From Channallabes apus (Eukaryota; Chordata; Actinopteri; Siluriformes; Clariidae): DNA of 64,000 bases. The number at the start of each line of letters is the position of its first letter. The first letter of the stretch is position 1. Positions 24,371 to 35,799 of the stretch are shown here, piece by piece. A model generated the notes under the pieces. That model saw only the letters and a program-made list of their open reading frames with translations. It made no database searches and was not told the origin of the DNA. The translations under genes were made by a program, and so were the position numbers. The DNA lies in NCBI GenBank assembly GCA_030522415.1, contig CM060109.1, positions 31,207,892 through 31,271,891 on the forward strand, written 5' to 3'.

Positions 24371-24889
24371 GTAACATTCCACTTGAGTTTACTGTAGATG
24401 GAGACTGTATATTTTGTCATTAAATTCTTACCTTCAAGAGGTTATGCTGAAGATTTCAGTTAGAGTTATATAAAGATTCAAAATACTATGGCCACAACGT
24501 TTGGCTTGTAAGGTCATTTTTCTTCCTAGCTATAATAAATAACTTTATTCAGATTTTAAGTTCCATTTATCTTAATGGTACTAGCACACTGGCATAAGTG
24601 GGGATTTCATATATGAGTGAGATAAAACAGATGCCATACTGATATGTATTTTTGTTATTATGTTCTTGTGGTTCTTTTTCTTCTTTTTCTACTTCTCATA
24701 TATTTTTTTATTCATTATCTTGAGTATCCACTTTATTCTGGTATGGTTCATCCTGATTGCATACACATTATGGAGGAAATCTTTTCCAAACATGGAGTAT
24801 CATGTATATTCCTCTTCTTTCTCCCAAAAACAAACTGTAGAAGTCTGCACCACATTCACTCGTTAATTGATATTAATAACTTTACAAGA

Positions 24890-25070
24890 GGTGGCACGGT
24901 GGTGTAATGGTTAGCACTGTCGCCTTGCGCCTCGAGGGTCTGTGTTCGATTCCCGGCCAGGTTCAATTCCCGTCTCTCTGTGCATGGAGTTTGCATGTTC
25001 TCTAAGTCTCCTGGAACAGTCTTCAGACACCCCCACAACCGTGAATACAGGATAAAGTGGCATAGTTAGT
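24890..25070 (+). repeat. tRNA-derived SINE
   Basis: Starts ggtggcacggtggtgtaatg with an A-box-like TGGTGTAATGGTTAG and a B-box GTTCGATTCC. It continues with 'gtgcatggagtttgcatgtt' and the tail 'gaatacaggataaagtggca'. The body is shortened compared with the copy at 63.6 kb. The RNA polymerase III boxes belong to the SINE and do not mark a working tRNA gene. Confidence 0.85.
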
Positions 25071-25075
25071 GAGTG

Positions 25076-28000
25076 AACCTTGACAAGTATTTATTTTGTA
25101 ATAATCATATATATATTTTTTAAATTGCTTTGTTTTTATTTTTATCCATCCCATTTTAAAAACATGCAATGCTTTGTAAAACTAGTGTAGGTGTAAAACA
25201 AACTATTTTGGGGGGGGATTTTGGCTGATGAAAAAAAAAACATCCTCAGGAGATATAAAGGCAAGGTGTGATCAACTCAGTTGTTTGCATCATAGTACCA
25301 TGCTGATGAAAATAGGGTTGTCTTGACTTTTACAAAGCATCTTAAGAAATTGTACTTTTTTTTCTTTAGCAGGAATCCTTGAGGTTTTCACTTCCTGTAG
25401 GTATTCATAGTGTTAGATGTGCGAAAATGTTGCTGTGTTTCTTTGTATACTGTATGTGATCTTAATAAACAGTTGCTGTTTTGCATTTTTCCTGCATTAA
25501 AGCATTCTTCCTCCCATGGTAGAGATGTAGTAGGTATATAATCAGAAACACATCCACTGACATAACCTGGTATATAGTACTTTCCCTGATTTTTGATGAT
25601 AACATTAAATATGCAGTGTAGATCATTTCCTAAGCCACAACACTGACATGCTACCATATCACACAGATGTTTATCTTACATTTTCCTGTATGCTTTATAG
25701 TTTAGCTCTCTTTTGCCTTTCCCTCCACTGAATTACACCGAGGCATGCTCGGAATCAAATCATGCAGATATTATGTATCAGTAATGCAATCAGTATTGCA
25801 CACACACTCTCTCACTATTTTTCACCAGCTTTCCTCTAGTTACTCCATCTACTGCCTCGTTCATAGGGCCATAATTCAGTAATTAATAGAGTTGCACAGG
25901 GGTACTTGAGAGAGATATTACCATGCATAATGCATATGCATTGAAAAGACTAAACTCCATATTTCATCATTTTTATTACAGCATTTCATAATGTAGGAGT
26001 TAAAGACATGTTAACCTTCAGGATCACCCACTCCACAGTAGCACTCCTTAGCTGGTAAATTATCCTGATAACCACGGATCACGATGCCAACATTTATAGT
26101 GTGTGTATTGCTGGACATTGAAAACATACAGTTAATGAAGATTAATGAATTAGACCTGCCACAATCAAAGTGTTACAAACTTAAAAGGCGCGGTTATGAG
26201 GAATGACCTGTAGGTAGTTACAGTTTGTTTTGACTTTTTTTTTTTTTATTTCTATGTGACTTTTCTGATTCCTGTTTTTGTTTCTTGTCATGTGCATGTT
26301 ATTAGCTTCCCACGGTAGTGCCAGGGTTGAAGGGATGAAACACTAAACAGTACTAAACACTGATTAAATTCTAAATCACACATATCAGCAGTCTTAAAAC
26401 AATAAAAAAAAAAACACTTATCACACCACTGCTGATGCGCTGGTTCACTTGTAGTTTTATTTGCTACTTATTAGTCCCAAGAAATGGAAAAAGACAATGC
26501 CATTCATAAAAGCTTGCTCTAGCATTAAACTGTGTGATGGTAAATGTACAGCTCTAAGGTAAAAAGGGGATGAGCATTAAGTACAAGCAATGATTTGGAC
26601 TATTACAGTACATGCTTGTTAGTCTATTGTTAAGACAGTGAGTTTATATAAATATATTTAACATATGGCTCAAATTGCCCATTACTGAACACTTCAATAA
26701 ATAATTTGACCAGTATCAGGAAGTTTCTGTGTGATAAACTCTACTTCAAGCCATATAATTTTAAATGAGCTAAAAAAAAAAAAAAAACAAGACCAGCAGT
26801 CACTCAAAATTTAAATTTGATATATAACAGGATTCTGACTCCATTCTTGGTACAGTATATGTGATTTTATTTGGTTTAGATCAGGTTGCATAGCCACAGT
26901 GCACTCATTTCTCCAGGTCCCCTAGGCTATCATTTTAACCTAAGGCCAGCTTTCAAAACAGAACTCTCACATTCTTTAGGTAATAGAACACAAGCTACTG
27001 TAAATGTGAGCTTTTGGTGAGATTGAAGCTGTATATGCATTATAGTCTCCCCCACTCCTGTCAAGCACATTTTAGTGTTTTTCCTGCTTTAACACATACA
27101 CATTAAAAAAACAAACAAAAAAAAAAACAATTCTGAATATATTACCCTGATAAAACTGAGCCACTGAGTGTTCAATGCCATGAGAAAACTAAAATATAAA
27201 TAAAACAGTTTAAGTGAAAGCTCAGTCATACTCTGCCAGGGAAAACAATGTAGAACAATATAGGTATTCACCAGCATATGTCAAAGGTTACCACCAACTG
27301 TTTTGCTGCTTCACAGCATGTGGCTTCAAAGTCACTTGGAAAAAAGGAGAGAAATAGAAAATTGGAGTTTGATGTCATGTGTTCTAACTATTCTGTACCG
27401 TTCTTATCTAAGGGTACAAATTTTTCTCTTGTAAGTCATGATGCACCTCAAACCCCAAAAGCATGCTGCAAATGTTAATAATCCCCTATGCAGATCTTAC
27501 ACCATAATGAAAGGCTGACCCTTCTCTGTCCTTTGCCTGTGTATTAAATATGATTAAGCTGTCATCTTACTGCGAGGTTCAGCAGTGCACTACAGTGTTG
27601 GTTTGACAGGACCCATGGCTCTAGACACGATACTACACTACAGTGTGACAGTGAAGGGTGCCACCATCCAGCCTGCCCTCACCCCTCAACAATGCACCAG
27701 TGCATAGGCATATGTTCCCCATTAATTAAATATGTAAAAAACAAAAAAAGTAATAATGAGGGGCTTATTTTCCAGCCATGTCTAATTCTGCACCCTCAAG
27801 GCACTAAACAAACCATTCACAATCAGTATGATGACAACGAAACCTAATGCTGTATCAAGTTTTTCAGTCTGTCAGTATTTGTATATTTGATTATTGCTTG
27901 TGTAGTCAAAATGTCAGTGATCTGAGAAATCGGCACTTGAATAGGGAGCACTTGAATAAATCCTTGGACTTTGCTGAACCTTAAACTGAAGTAACATAGA

Positions 28001-28183
28001 TCAGGACAGCACATGTCAGATTAAGTGCTTGCACTAATATTTACTTTTTCCTGTACAGGGAAATGTGCATAGTATTTATTATCATGGATGAATTAAACCT
28101 TATTTGAGGCTGTCAGATGGATGAAAAGGAAAGTAATCTTCGCATGCCATCTCTCCACCACTTTCCCTGTTTCTCCTCTGCAG
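25076..28183. other. Unassigned region
   Basis: Three kilobases without a recognised gene or element. It has poly(A)/poly(T) runs near 25,220, 26,235, 26,775 and 27,115. The 62-89 codon frames here have no family signature. Confidence 0.35.
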
Positions 28184-28264
28184 ATCCAGTCCTGCTGTAG
28201 ATTCTCCATCAAAAGCGGACTGGCCTTATCACTAGTCCACGCTGCTTTGGAGTCTTGGACATAA
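28184..28264 (+). other. Possible terminal coding exon (unrecognised)
   Basis: A very good acceptor (ccctgtttctcctctgcag) precedes an open frame of 26 codons, which begins IQSCCRFSIKSGLALSLVHA and ends at TAA 28,262. I do not recognise the peptide and see no upstream exon, so this may be a chance cryptic site. Confidence 0.2.
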
Positions 28265-28495
28265 AAGTTTGATTGATTTTTGTAATATCCCTCAGGTCAG
28301 TGGCACCACAGCAAGGTCAGACTATATACAACACACCCTGCTGGGACTTTTCACCCAGCTTCAGCCACAAGGGGGTTGGAGTCCAACTTTAAAATATATT
28401 CACCTCATCCATCTCTCACATAGATAGAAGTGATTCTCATTCAGGTCAAGTTCAAAGAAGTTTTTCTTGTCTGAACTTTGTGGCTGTATCATATA

Positions 28496-28640
28496 GTTGT
28501 GTAAATTAGACTTCCTACTTATAATTGTAATATTTTAGCGTGGTCCCTGGGGCAAGGCTACATGTGGTTCAAAACTGAATAGCTGGTTGCATAAATTGCA
28601 TGGTGGCTCTTCCACATGTGTATCTCACATTTTCAACAAA
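28496..28640 (+). repeat. Direct repeat, copy 1
   Basis: Contains 'tagacttcctacttataatt', 'catgtggttcaaaactgaat' and 'tgcatggtggctcttccaca'. These blocks recur in the same order at 29,745-29,895, about 1.25 kb downstream. Confidence 0.8.
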
Positions 28641-29319
28641 TTCAAAATCTTTCTTTCACATAGAAAGATGTGTTCTATGTGTTTTAAATTCAATTAAAAA
28701 AGCAATTACCTTTCAATGAATATACATAAACTGATGGTCTACTGATCTAGTGGGTTTCTAGATGCTGTGTAATCATGGGGCAACATGCTCAGTGCCTCCA
28801 ATTAGAGCCATAGTTATTATTGCACATAATTATTCAAAAAAAATAGGGGAATGGCGACAAGTGTTAATAGAAGTGTTAATTGGTGAATGAGTCAAGTTCC
28901 TCAGGTTATAAATAATTTCAGTGGAAACAGTAGAAAGAAAGGTATTATAAAAATGGCTAGTTTAGAAATCTAGTACATATACACGTTTGTACAAATAATT
29001 TTAATTGAATCTAATTCATTTTAACAAACTAAGGCAGTTTAATTGCAGAAAGTGTGTTTAAGATATAAACAACCACTTATGTTGCAGAATACAAATGCAT
29101 GTGCACCATAGTGTCATTGTTTCCCATGAAATGCTGAGAGAAAAAACAGTGACTGTGTATCAATTAGAATTATAGTTATTCTTATTTATGTTGTGTTATT
29201 ACAGTATATTACTTCGACATGAAATGTAGGCATACAAGATAAATATAATAATATACTGTAAATTATAGCATATAATATTTGTTACATTAATACAAATGTT
29301 ACAATGCAATGTTATTATG

Positions 29320-29735
29320 TACAACGATCAGCCATAAAAATAAAACACTAAATATAAAAAACAATATTGATTGGGTTCCCCTTGTGCGTCCAGGGCAGCT
29401 CTGGCCTCTTGTGGTATGATTCCACAAGACCTCTGGGGGTGTGCTGTGGTGTCTGACAGCAGGACATTAGTGGCAGATCCTTTCCTGTGTTACACGGCGG
29501 GGCATCCGTGGACTAGATTTGTTTTCCGGAGAGTTTCATGCATGTTCAATCACATTAAGATCTGGGGAATTTGGAGGCTAGATAAACATCCCTGAACTCT
29601 TTGCCTCCTACGCTGTGATCCATTGGGTGTTCTGATACTGTAGATTCCTATCATAGCATTGTTTTTTAGAAATGTGTGCTTCATTGGATTTTCTCTGTGA
29701 TCAGACCAGACTGGTCAGGCTTTGGTCTGCAACAT
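29320..29735 (-). mobile_element. Tc1-like transposon remnant
   Basis: Begins acaacgatcagccataaaaa, a form of the 'cgatcagccata' terminus of a fish Tc1-like family. Antisense blocks such as 'gatctggggaatttggaggc' and 'gtgtgctgtggtgtctgaca' correspond to transposase codons read on the minus strand. It is internally deleted, with no usable frame. Confidence 0.6.
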
Positions 29736-29739
29736 ATTG

Positions 29740-29895
29740 TTGTGTAAGTTAGACTTCCCACTTATAATCATAATATTTTAACGTGGTTCCTGGGGCTGCA
29801 TGTGGTTCAAAACTGAATAGCATACATTGCATGGTGGCTCTTCCACAAGATCAGGTGAAGCAGAGCCCAGCTGTGTAACTCACATGTTCAGCCTT
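29740..29895 (+). repeat. Direct repeat, copy 2
   Basis: Second copy of the block at 28,496-28,640, with several substitutions and a short insertion before the final 'aactcacatgttca'. A (GTTAGT)n run at about 29,968-29,995 follows before the L2 element. Confidence 0.8.
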
Positions 29896-30009
29896 TGTGT
29901 CCTTGATCCTCTCACCTTTACTGGTATATAATTGATAATCAATGTTATTCAGGTCACCTGCCGATGGCTAGTGTTAGTGTTAGTGTTAGTGTTGTGATAG
30001 ATCGGTATA

Positions 30010-33000
30010 TGTGTACAGGTGTACCAAGATGGCGCCGGTGAGGTCGGCTGCCGTCACGACTGCTCCGACCACCTTTTCTTTGTTTTTGTTCTTTAAGTTA
30101 GTTTTCAGTGTTTTAAAATCGGCAAAATCACCACCATTGAGTACATTAGGTATGATAGAGACACTTTTGTTTCTATTGGTATACAATGTACTCACAATTC
30201 GACAGTTTTAACTCCGGATCCGAGCTGGCCGAGTGAGATCCTGAGGGAGAACAATGGACGCGATGCGAAGCGACGAACCCGAGGGAGACGAGCTGGTGTG
30301 AGGAACCGGCTCAGGGCCCGTGCACACCGCACACCTCTGCCTAGCATCCTGCTCGCCAACGTCCAGTCACTGGAGAACAAACTTGATAACCTCAGGGCCA
30401 GGATAAAGTTCCAGAGAGACATTCGGGACTGCAATCTCCTCTGCTTCACCGAGACATGGCTCAACCCAGCGGTGCCAGACCACGCCATACAGCCGGCCGA
30501 GTTCTTCTCGGTTCACCGCATGGACAGGACGCGGGACTCGGGGAAGTCAAGGGGAGGCGGCGTGTGCTTAATGGTGAACAACAGCTGGTGCAACAGCGCG
30601 AGCGTTGTTCCTCTTACACGCTCCTGCACACCAAACCTGGAACTACTGTCCATCATGTGTCGTCCATTTTATCTTCCACGGGAGTTCACATCGGTCATAA
30701 TCAGTGCCGTTTACATTCCTCCACAAGCAGACACTAACACTGCCTTATGCGAGCTGCATGAGGCGCTCACACAGCACCAGACACAACACCGGGACGCTGC
30801 GCTCATTGTGGCGGGAGATTTTAATAGTGCCAACCTCAAACGCGCAGCACCGAACTTTTATCAGCACATCACCTGCCCCACCAGGGGCGAAAGGACACTG
30901 GACCACTGTTATACCACGGTCAAAGACGGTTACAAGGCACAATCTCGTCCAGCGTTTGGTAAATCCGACCACGCCGCCATCTTCCTCATGCCAAAATATA
31001 AACAAAGGTTGAAACAGGAAGTTCCGGTCCAGAGGGAGGTCGCGCGCTGGACGGACCAATCAGTGGCCGCGTTACAGGACGCACTCGATGACGCAGACTG
31101 GGACATGTTCAGAAACAGCTCCGATGATGACGTCAGCGTGTTTACGGAAGCGGTTGTGGGATTTATTGAAAAGCTGGTAGACGATACGGTAGAGAAAAAG
31201 ACTATCAGAACGTTTCCCAACCAGAAGCCGTGGGTGGATAAAACCATCCGCGATGCTCTGAGATCTCGAACCGCTGCCTACAACACGGGACTTGCATCGG
31301 GGGACATGGAACCGTACAAGGCTGCGTCATATAACGTCCGGAAGGCGGTGAAAGAGGCGAAGCAGCGCTACGGGAGAAAACTAGAGTCACAGCTTCAACA
31401 GAGTGACTCTAGGAGCCTGTGGCAGGGACTGAGAACAATAACGGACTATAAAGCACCAGCATCCGGTATGGCGGACGCGACTCTGGCAGACGAGCTCAAC
31501 ATCTTCTATGCTCGCTTCGAGGCTGCAGCTAAAGACGCTAGCGATGCTAATGCTAACGGCGCTAATGCTAACGGCGCTAATGCTAGCGGCGCTAATGGCT
31601 GCAGACAGGAAGACACTGCCAGCACCGGGAACGCGCTCATCATCTCCGAGCACGACGTGAGGAGAGCCTTCAAGAGAGTGAACACCAGGAAAGCAGCAGG
31701 ACCAGACGGCATCTCAGGTCGTATTCTCAGAGCCTGCGCAGACCAGCTAGCACCTGTGTTCACTGAGATATTCAACATCTCTTTATCTCAGTCGGTTATC
31801 CCCACATGCTTCAAAGAGTCCATCATTGTTCCTGTTCCAAAGAAACCACATCCTGCTTCTCTCAATGACTATCGCCCTGTAGCCCTCACCTCAGTAGTGA
31901 TGAAGTGCTTTGAACGCCTTATCAGAGACTTCATCATTTCTTCACTACCCGACACACTGGACCCACTACAGTTTGCATACCGTCAGAACCGTTCCACAGA
32001 CGATGCAATCTCTCATCTCCTCCACACATCACTCACTCACCTGGACACTAGGAAAGGGAATTATGTTAAAATGCTCTTCATCGACTACAGCTCTGCTTTT
32101 AACACCATAATTCCCTCCACACTCACCACCAAGCTGGAGCACCTGGGACTGAGCTCATCTATATGTCAGTGGATCTCCAATTTTCTGACTGGCAGACCAC
32201 AGGCAGTAAGGATGGGCGGACATGTCTCAGCTACACTCACTCTCAGCACTGGAGCCCCCCAGGGTTGTGTTCTGAGCCCCCTGCTGTACTCTTTGTACAC
32301 CCACGACTGCGTGGCCACTACCAACTCCACCTCCATCATCAAGTTTGCTGACGACACCGTCGTGGTCGGACTGATCACCAACAATGATGAGTCGGACTAC
32401 CTAGAGGAGATTGGAAATCTGGAGAACTGGTGCCAGAGGAACAATCTCCTCCTAAACGTCAGTAAGACAAAGGAGCTGATAGTGGACTTTAGTACAAAGC
32501 AGGAGAGGAACTACCAGACCCCCGTCATCAACAGGAGCCCAGTGGAGAGAGTGGACAGCTTCAGATACCTCGGTGTTCACATCACGCAGGACCTGTCATG
32601 GTCCTGTCACATCAACACCGTGGTGAAAAAAGCCCGGCAGCGTCTCTACCACCTCAGATGCTTGAGAGACTTTAGACTGCCCTCCAAGGTGCTCAGGAAC
32701 TTCTACTTCTGCACCATAGAGAGCATCCTGATGGGAAACATCTCGACCTGGTTCGGGAACAGCACCATGCAGGACAGACGAGCTCTACAGAGGGTGGTGC
32801 GATCAGCCGAGCGCATCATCCGCACTGAGCTCCCTGACCTGCACTCCATCTACAGCAAGCGGTGCTGGACTAAGGCCAGGAAGATCATGAAGGACCTCAG
32901 TCACCCCAGTAATGGACTGTTCTCTTTGTTGCGGTCTGGGAAGAGATTCCGCTCCCTAAAGGCCAACACACAGAGACTGAGGAGGAGCTTCTTCCCGCAT

Positions 33001-33426
33001 GCGATAAGGTCTCTCAATCACAATCACACCTCCACACAGGACTAATAACATCTTTTAAGCTCACAACACTGACTGGACAATCATGGACACATTCATACAC
33101 ACTTGCACTAAATACTCATACATCTGGACAATTGCACATGTCACCTTTCATGCATATTTGCACTTTAATTCTATATACATATATACTCTACCCTATATTC
33201 TATATTTTTCCAATATTTTATTATGCCCTTATTGCACAGTTAATTTTACTAGTTAAAATTATTTCTTCAGTATTTCCTTTTTATTGATTATTTATTTTAC
33301 GTACAAGCTTTTATTTTCTTTTTTTTTTTTAAGGTCACTGGCGGTCGTATAAAGCATTTCACTGCATATTATACTGTGTATGATTGTGTATGTGACCAAT
33401 AAAATTTGAATTTGATTTGAATTTGA
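30010..33426 (+). mobile_element. L2-type LINE, near complete
   Basis: A GC-rich 5' region starting about 'accaagatggcgccggtgag' is followed by one long endonuclease/reverse-transcriptase frame. A 3' untranslated region ends in 'aataaaatttgaatttgatt' and 'tgaatttgaa'. Short tandem repeats of the TTGAATTTGA kind at the 3' end are characteristic of L2 elements, which lack a poly(A) tail. The left boundary is uncertain and I found no target duplication. Base composition is clearly richer in GC than the surroundings, which fits a recent arrival. Confidence 0.85.
30298..33045 (+). CDS. L2-type LINE ORF: AP endonuclease plus reverse transcriptase
   Basis: A 915-codon open frame; positions are counted from the GTG at 30,298. 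An apurinic-endonuclease domain spans residues about 15-230: NVQSLENK, the FTETWL Glu, RGGGVC, VAGDFN (173-176) and SDH (223-225). A linker follows with an in-frame NANGANANGANASGANG repeat (about 418-434). The reverse transcriptase lies at about 500-770: DYRPVALTS, FIDYSSAFNTI, GAPQGCVLSPLLYSLY, and the catalytic FADD at 683-686. All key catalytic residues are present and there is no stop. The frame is open upstream to 30,097 and encodes a family-like N-terminus but has no in-frame ATG. The first ATG in frame is codon 75, inside the endonuclease. The enzyme would nick target DNA and copy the LINE RNA there. Confidence 0.88.
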   Translation: MRNRLRARAHRTPLPSILLANVQSLENKLDNLRARIKFQRDIRDCNLLCFTETWLNPAVPDHAIQPAEFFSVHRMDRTRDSGKSRGGGVCLMVNNSWCNSASVVPLTRSCTPNLELLSIMCRPFYLPREFTSVIISAVYIPPQADTNTALCELHEALTQHQTQHRDAALIVAGDFNSANLKRAAPNFYQHITCPTRGERTLDHCYTTVKDGYKAQSRPAFGKSDHAAIFLMPKYKQRLKQEVPVQREVARWTDQSVAALQDALDDADWDMFRNSSDDDVSVFTEAVVGFIEKLVDDTVEKKTIRTFPNQKPWVDKTIRDALRSRTAAYNTGLASGDMEPYKAASYNVRKAVKEAKQRYGRKLESQLQQSDSRSLWQGLRTITDYKAPASGMADATLADELNIFYARFEAAAKDASDANANGANANGANASGANGCRQEDTASTGNALIISEHDVRRAFKRVNTRKAAGPDGISGRILRACADQLAPVFTEIFNISLSQSVIPTCFKESIIVPVPKKPHPASLNDYRPVALTSVVMKCFERLIRDFIISSLPDTLDPLQFAYRQNRSTDDAISHLLHTSLTHLDTRKGNYVKMLFIDYSSAFNTIIPSTLTTKLEHLGLSSSICQWISNFLTGRPQAVRMGGHVSATLTLSTGAPQGCVLSPLLYSLYTHDCVATTNSTSIIKFADDTVVVGLITNNDESDYLEEIGNLENWCQRNNLLLNVSKTKELIVDFSTKQERNYQTPVINRSPVERVDSFRYLGVHITQDLSWSCHINTVVKKARQRLYHLRCLRDFRLPSKVLRNFYFCTIESILMGNISTWFGNSTMQDRRALQRVVRSAERIIRTELPDLHSIYSKRCWTKARKIMKDLSHPSNGLFSLLRSGKRFRSLKANTQRLRRSFFPHAIRSLNHNHTSTQD

Positions 33427-35799
33427 AAAAGCTATTTGTCTTATTTGGAGACAACTTAAAACTAACTTAATTAAAAAATGTGTAGAATTTCTTACCAGCA
33501 ATTTAACTGAACTGCATACATACAATTAATTTTAAAAAGTTAGACCTGTTATAGTTGTCTTTTGCCCTGACACCTACACACATATACACAGATGCCCTCT
33601 TTATTTGCACTGTCCATTCTCACCTGTACTAAATCATTCTTGTTTACCATACTGTATGGTATTTACACATTTTTGTATCCAGTATATAATTTTTAAAGTA
33701 CCACTAATTTTTGAGCATGCTTTAAATCTTACTTTTTTTTTATTATTCTCTTTGACAGTATTTTGATCGCATATTTTATGAAGTTGTTTTTTGTGACTGT
33801 GTATGCAGTTTACTATAACTCAAGGTTAGATTATGAACTGTACATTTGGTGAGTATCAACAAATCCTCTACATTTAAATTTGTGTGGGTCTCTTTGTTAG
33901 TGTCTAATTAGGAGGAGATAGTCTGGCATGCTCAGTAAAGCAGAATTTTTAAGTGTGGAATGTTTAATCAACTTGGGAAAATGAAGTAATTAAAATCTGT
34001 TATGTAAGAAAAAAAAAGAACAAAAGTAGACAAACTGTGTCAGTCTTGGGTTCCTTTAATTTACATTAAGTTGGAAATTTGCACTTATTAGACATGTATG
34101 GTTACAAATCAACTGTGTTAGATTAAAGTTAGTTTGTTCCTTTTAATTTAGCACTCATGGATGTCATTTCACCACAGACTCTGCCTTCTACTTTTCCCAC
34201 TCCAAGACTATGTTTATTTTGTAGCAAGCATCCAGATGTTTCAACCCCTTTGCTCATTAAATTCCATGAGGGTGGTGGCAGACACTTGTATCAAAACTCT
34301 TTTTTGTGACACTTCCATCTCAAAGATTAGATGAAAACATATGTAATTAAAGAGTATAGAACAAACAGCCATCACTTAGTTTTCACACTATCATGTCTGA
34401 GTTAAGTGTAAAGAAAAGAGAGAAAATGAGAGTAAGCTCCAAAGTAACCCGCAATTCTTGTTTAATGATATTTATTCACATAGATTTGCTTTGAGTTAAA
34501 CAGACAAGCACACGCATACCCACAAAAACATGCAAAATCAGGTTCACCCTGGCTCTGTCACTGGAGTCATTCCTCTTTAATGTTTATTGACTTGCATTTC
34601 TCCCAATTTTGCAGTTGTAAGATATTATTTAATAAGTAGCCACATTACCTTTGTAATATTGCACTGTCATGTGAGTCCTCATGGACTTCTGGACAAGGTT
34701 GCAAAGTCTGAAGATTGGATTTAGACCACAGAATCTAATGAGACAATCTATTGCATCTAAATTAGATCAACCTTGCTTTGTTATTCCAAATTAGCCCAAC
34801 CACCCGCATGTGCACATGCTCCCGGGTAAAATCCCGCTGCAGCCGTATTTGTGTGAAAGAAAACATTGCAGAATGTTTGCTTCTAGATGTATATGCATCC
34901 TCCAAGTGACTAAAGTGGCAACAAGGCCATATTCCTTCATGCCCACTCTGCCATACAATGTACACACAAATGGATGAAAATAGCTATAACAAACCAAGCC
35001 TTTCAAGCTCACATTTCTGTCCTTGATTGTTTATACAGGTTTGCACATATTGCCAACTCTCTGGGAGAAATTAAAAACCTCACACATACTTGTTTTAATG
35101 CATTTTTTATGCAACTGTCCCTTTTCCTTAATTACCCAAGACCCCATGTGCTTACAGATTTATGCAATGAAAAGCCAGGCGAGTGCCTCAAGTGTTTATG
35201 CAGCATGAATAACTGATGATCAAACTAAAGCACACATGATTATCATCCTTAAAAACTGTATTTTTGTCACAATGGTGACTATTGACAGAGGTTTCAGTGG
35301 TGAATTGTCTGGATATAAAAGTCTAAACTTGTGATGTAGGTCTGCTGTTGTTTGTTCCAAATGACATTCAATGGGCAAATTATATTCAAATAACAAAAGA
35401 TGTCATGAGTGAACAACAACAAAAAATATTTGGAATAGTGCCTTTTTAAAAAAAAACATTATCTTTGCTTTGAATTGAGAATAACAGGGAAATAATACTT
35501 TTTGTATTTTTTGTTTTGTACAGTACTGTATATCAATAACATAATATGTAGTTTTTAAAAAGGCCATACTTAACTATCTCATGCTTCTTGTTTTTAGCAT
35601 TCTTCTTTTTTGTAATTACAGACACAAGGCAATTTTTTTTTTTATAAATTGCTGGACTTCTTGGAACATAGAAATCTAAAATCATACCAAGAGCCACCAC
35701 AATCACTCATCAGAATCCAGTCCTGACATTACAGATTACTGATGGACCTGTTTAATCCTCCTTAGTCTCAGTGTACGGTACAGTATATACAGTGATCAT
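33427..35799. other. Unassigned region
   Basis: No gene or repeat family recognised. The stretch at about 34,960-35,240 has an even base composition and octamer- or homeobox-like words (ttatgcaatgaaaag, ttatgcagcatgaataact). It may be conserved non-coding DNA, but this is an impression only. Confidence 0.3.

Noticed and set aside
24890..25070. A functional tRNA gene
   Set aside because: A and B boxes are those of a SINE head; the cloverleaf is not maintained and the SINE body follows.
30192..31778. Several antisense frames over the L2-type LINE
   Set aside because: They mirror GC-rich coding sequence on the other strand and have no motifs.
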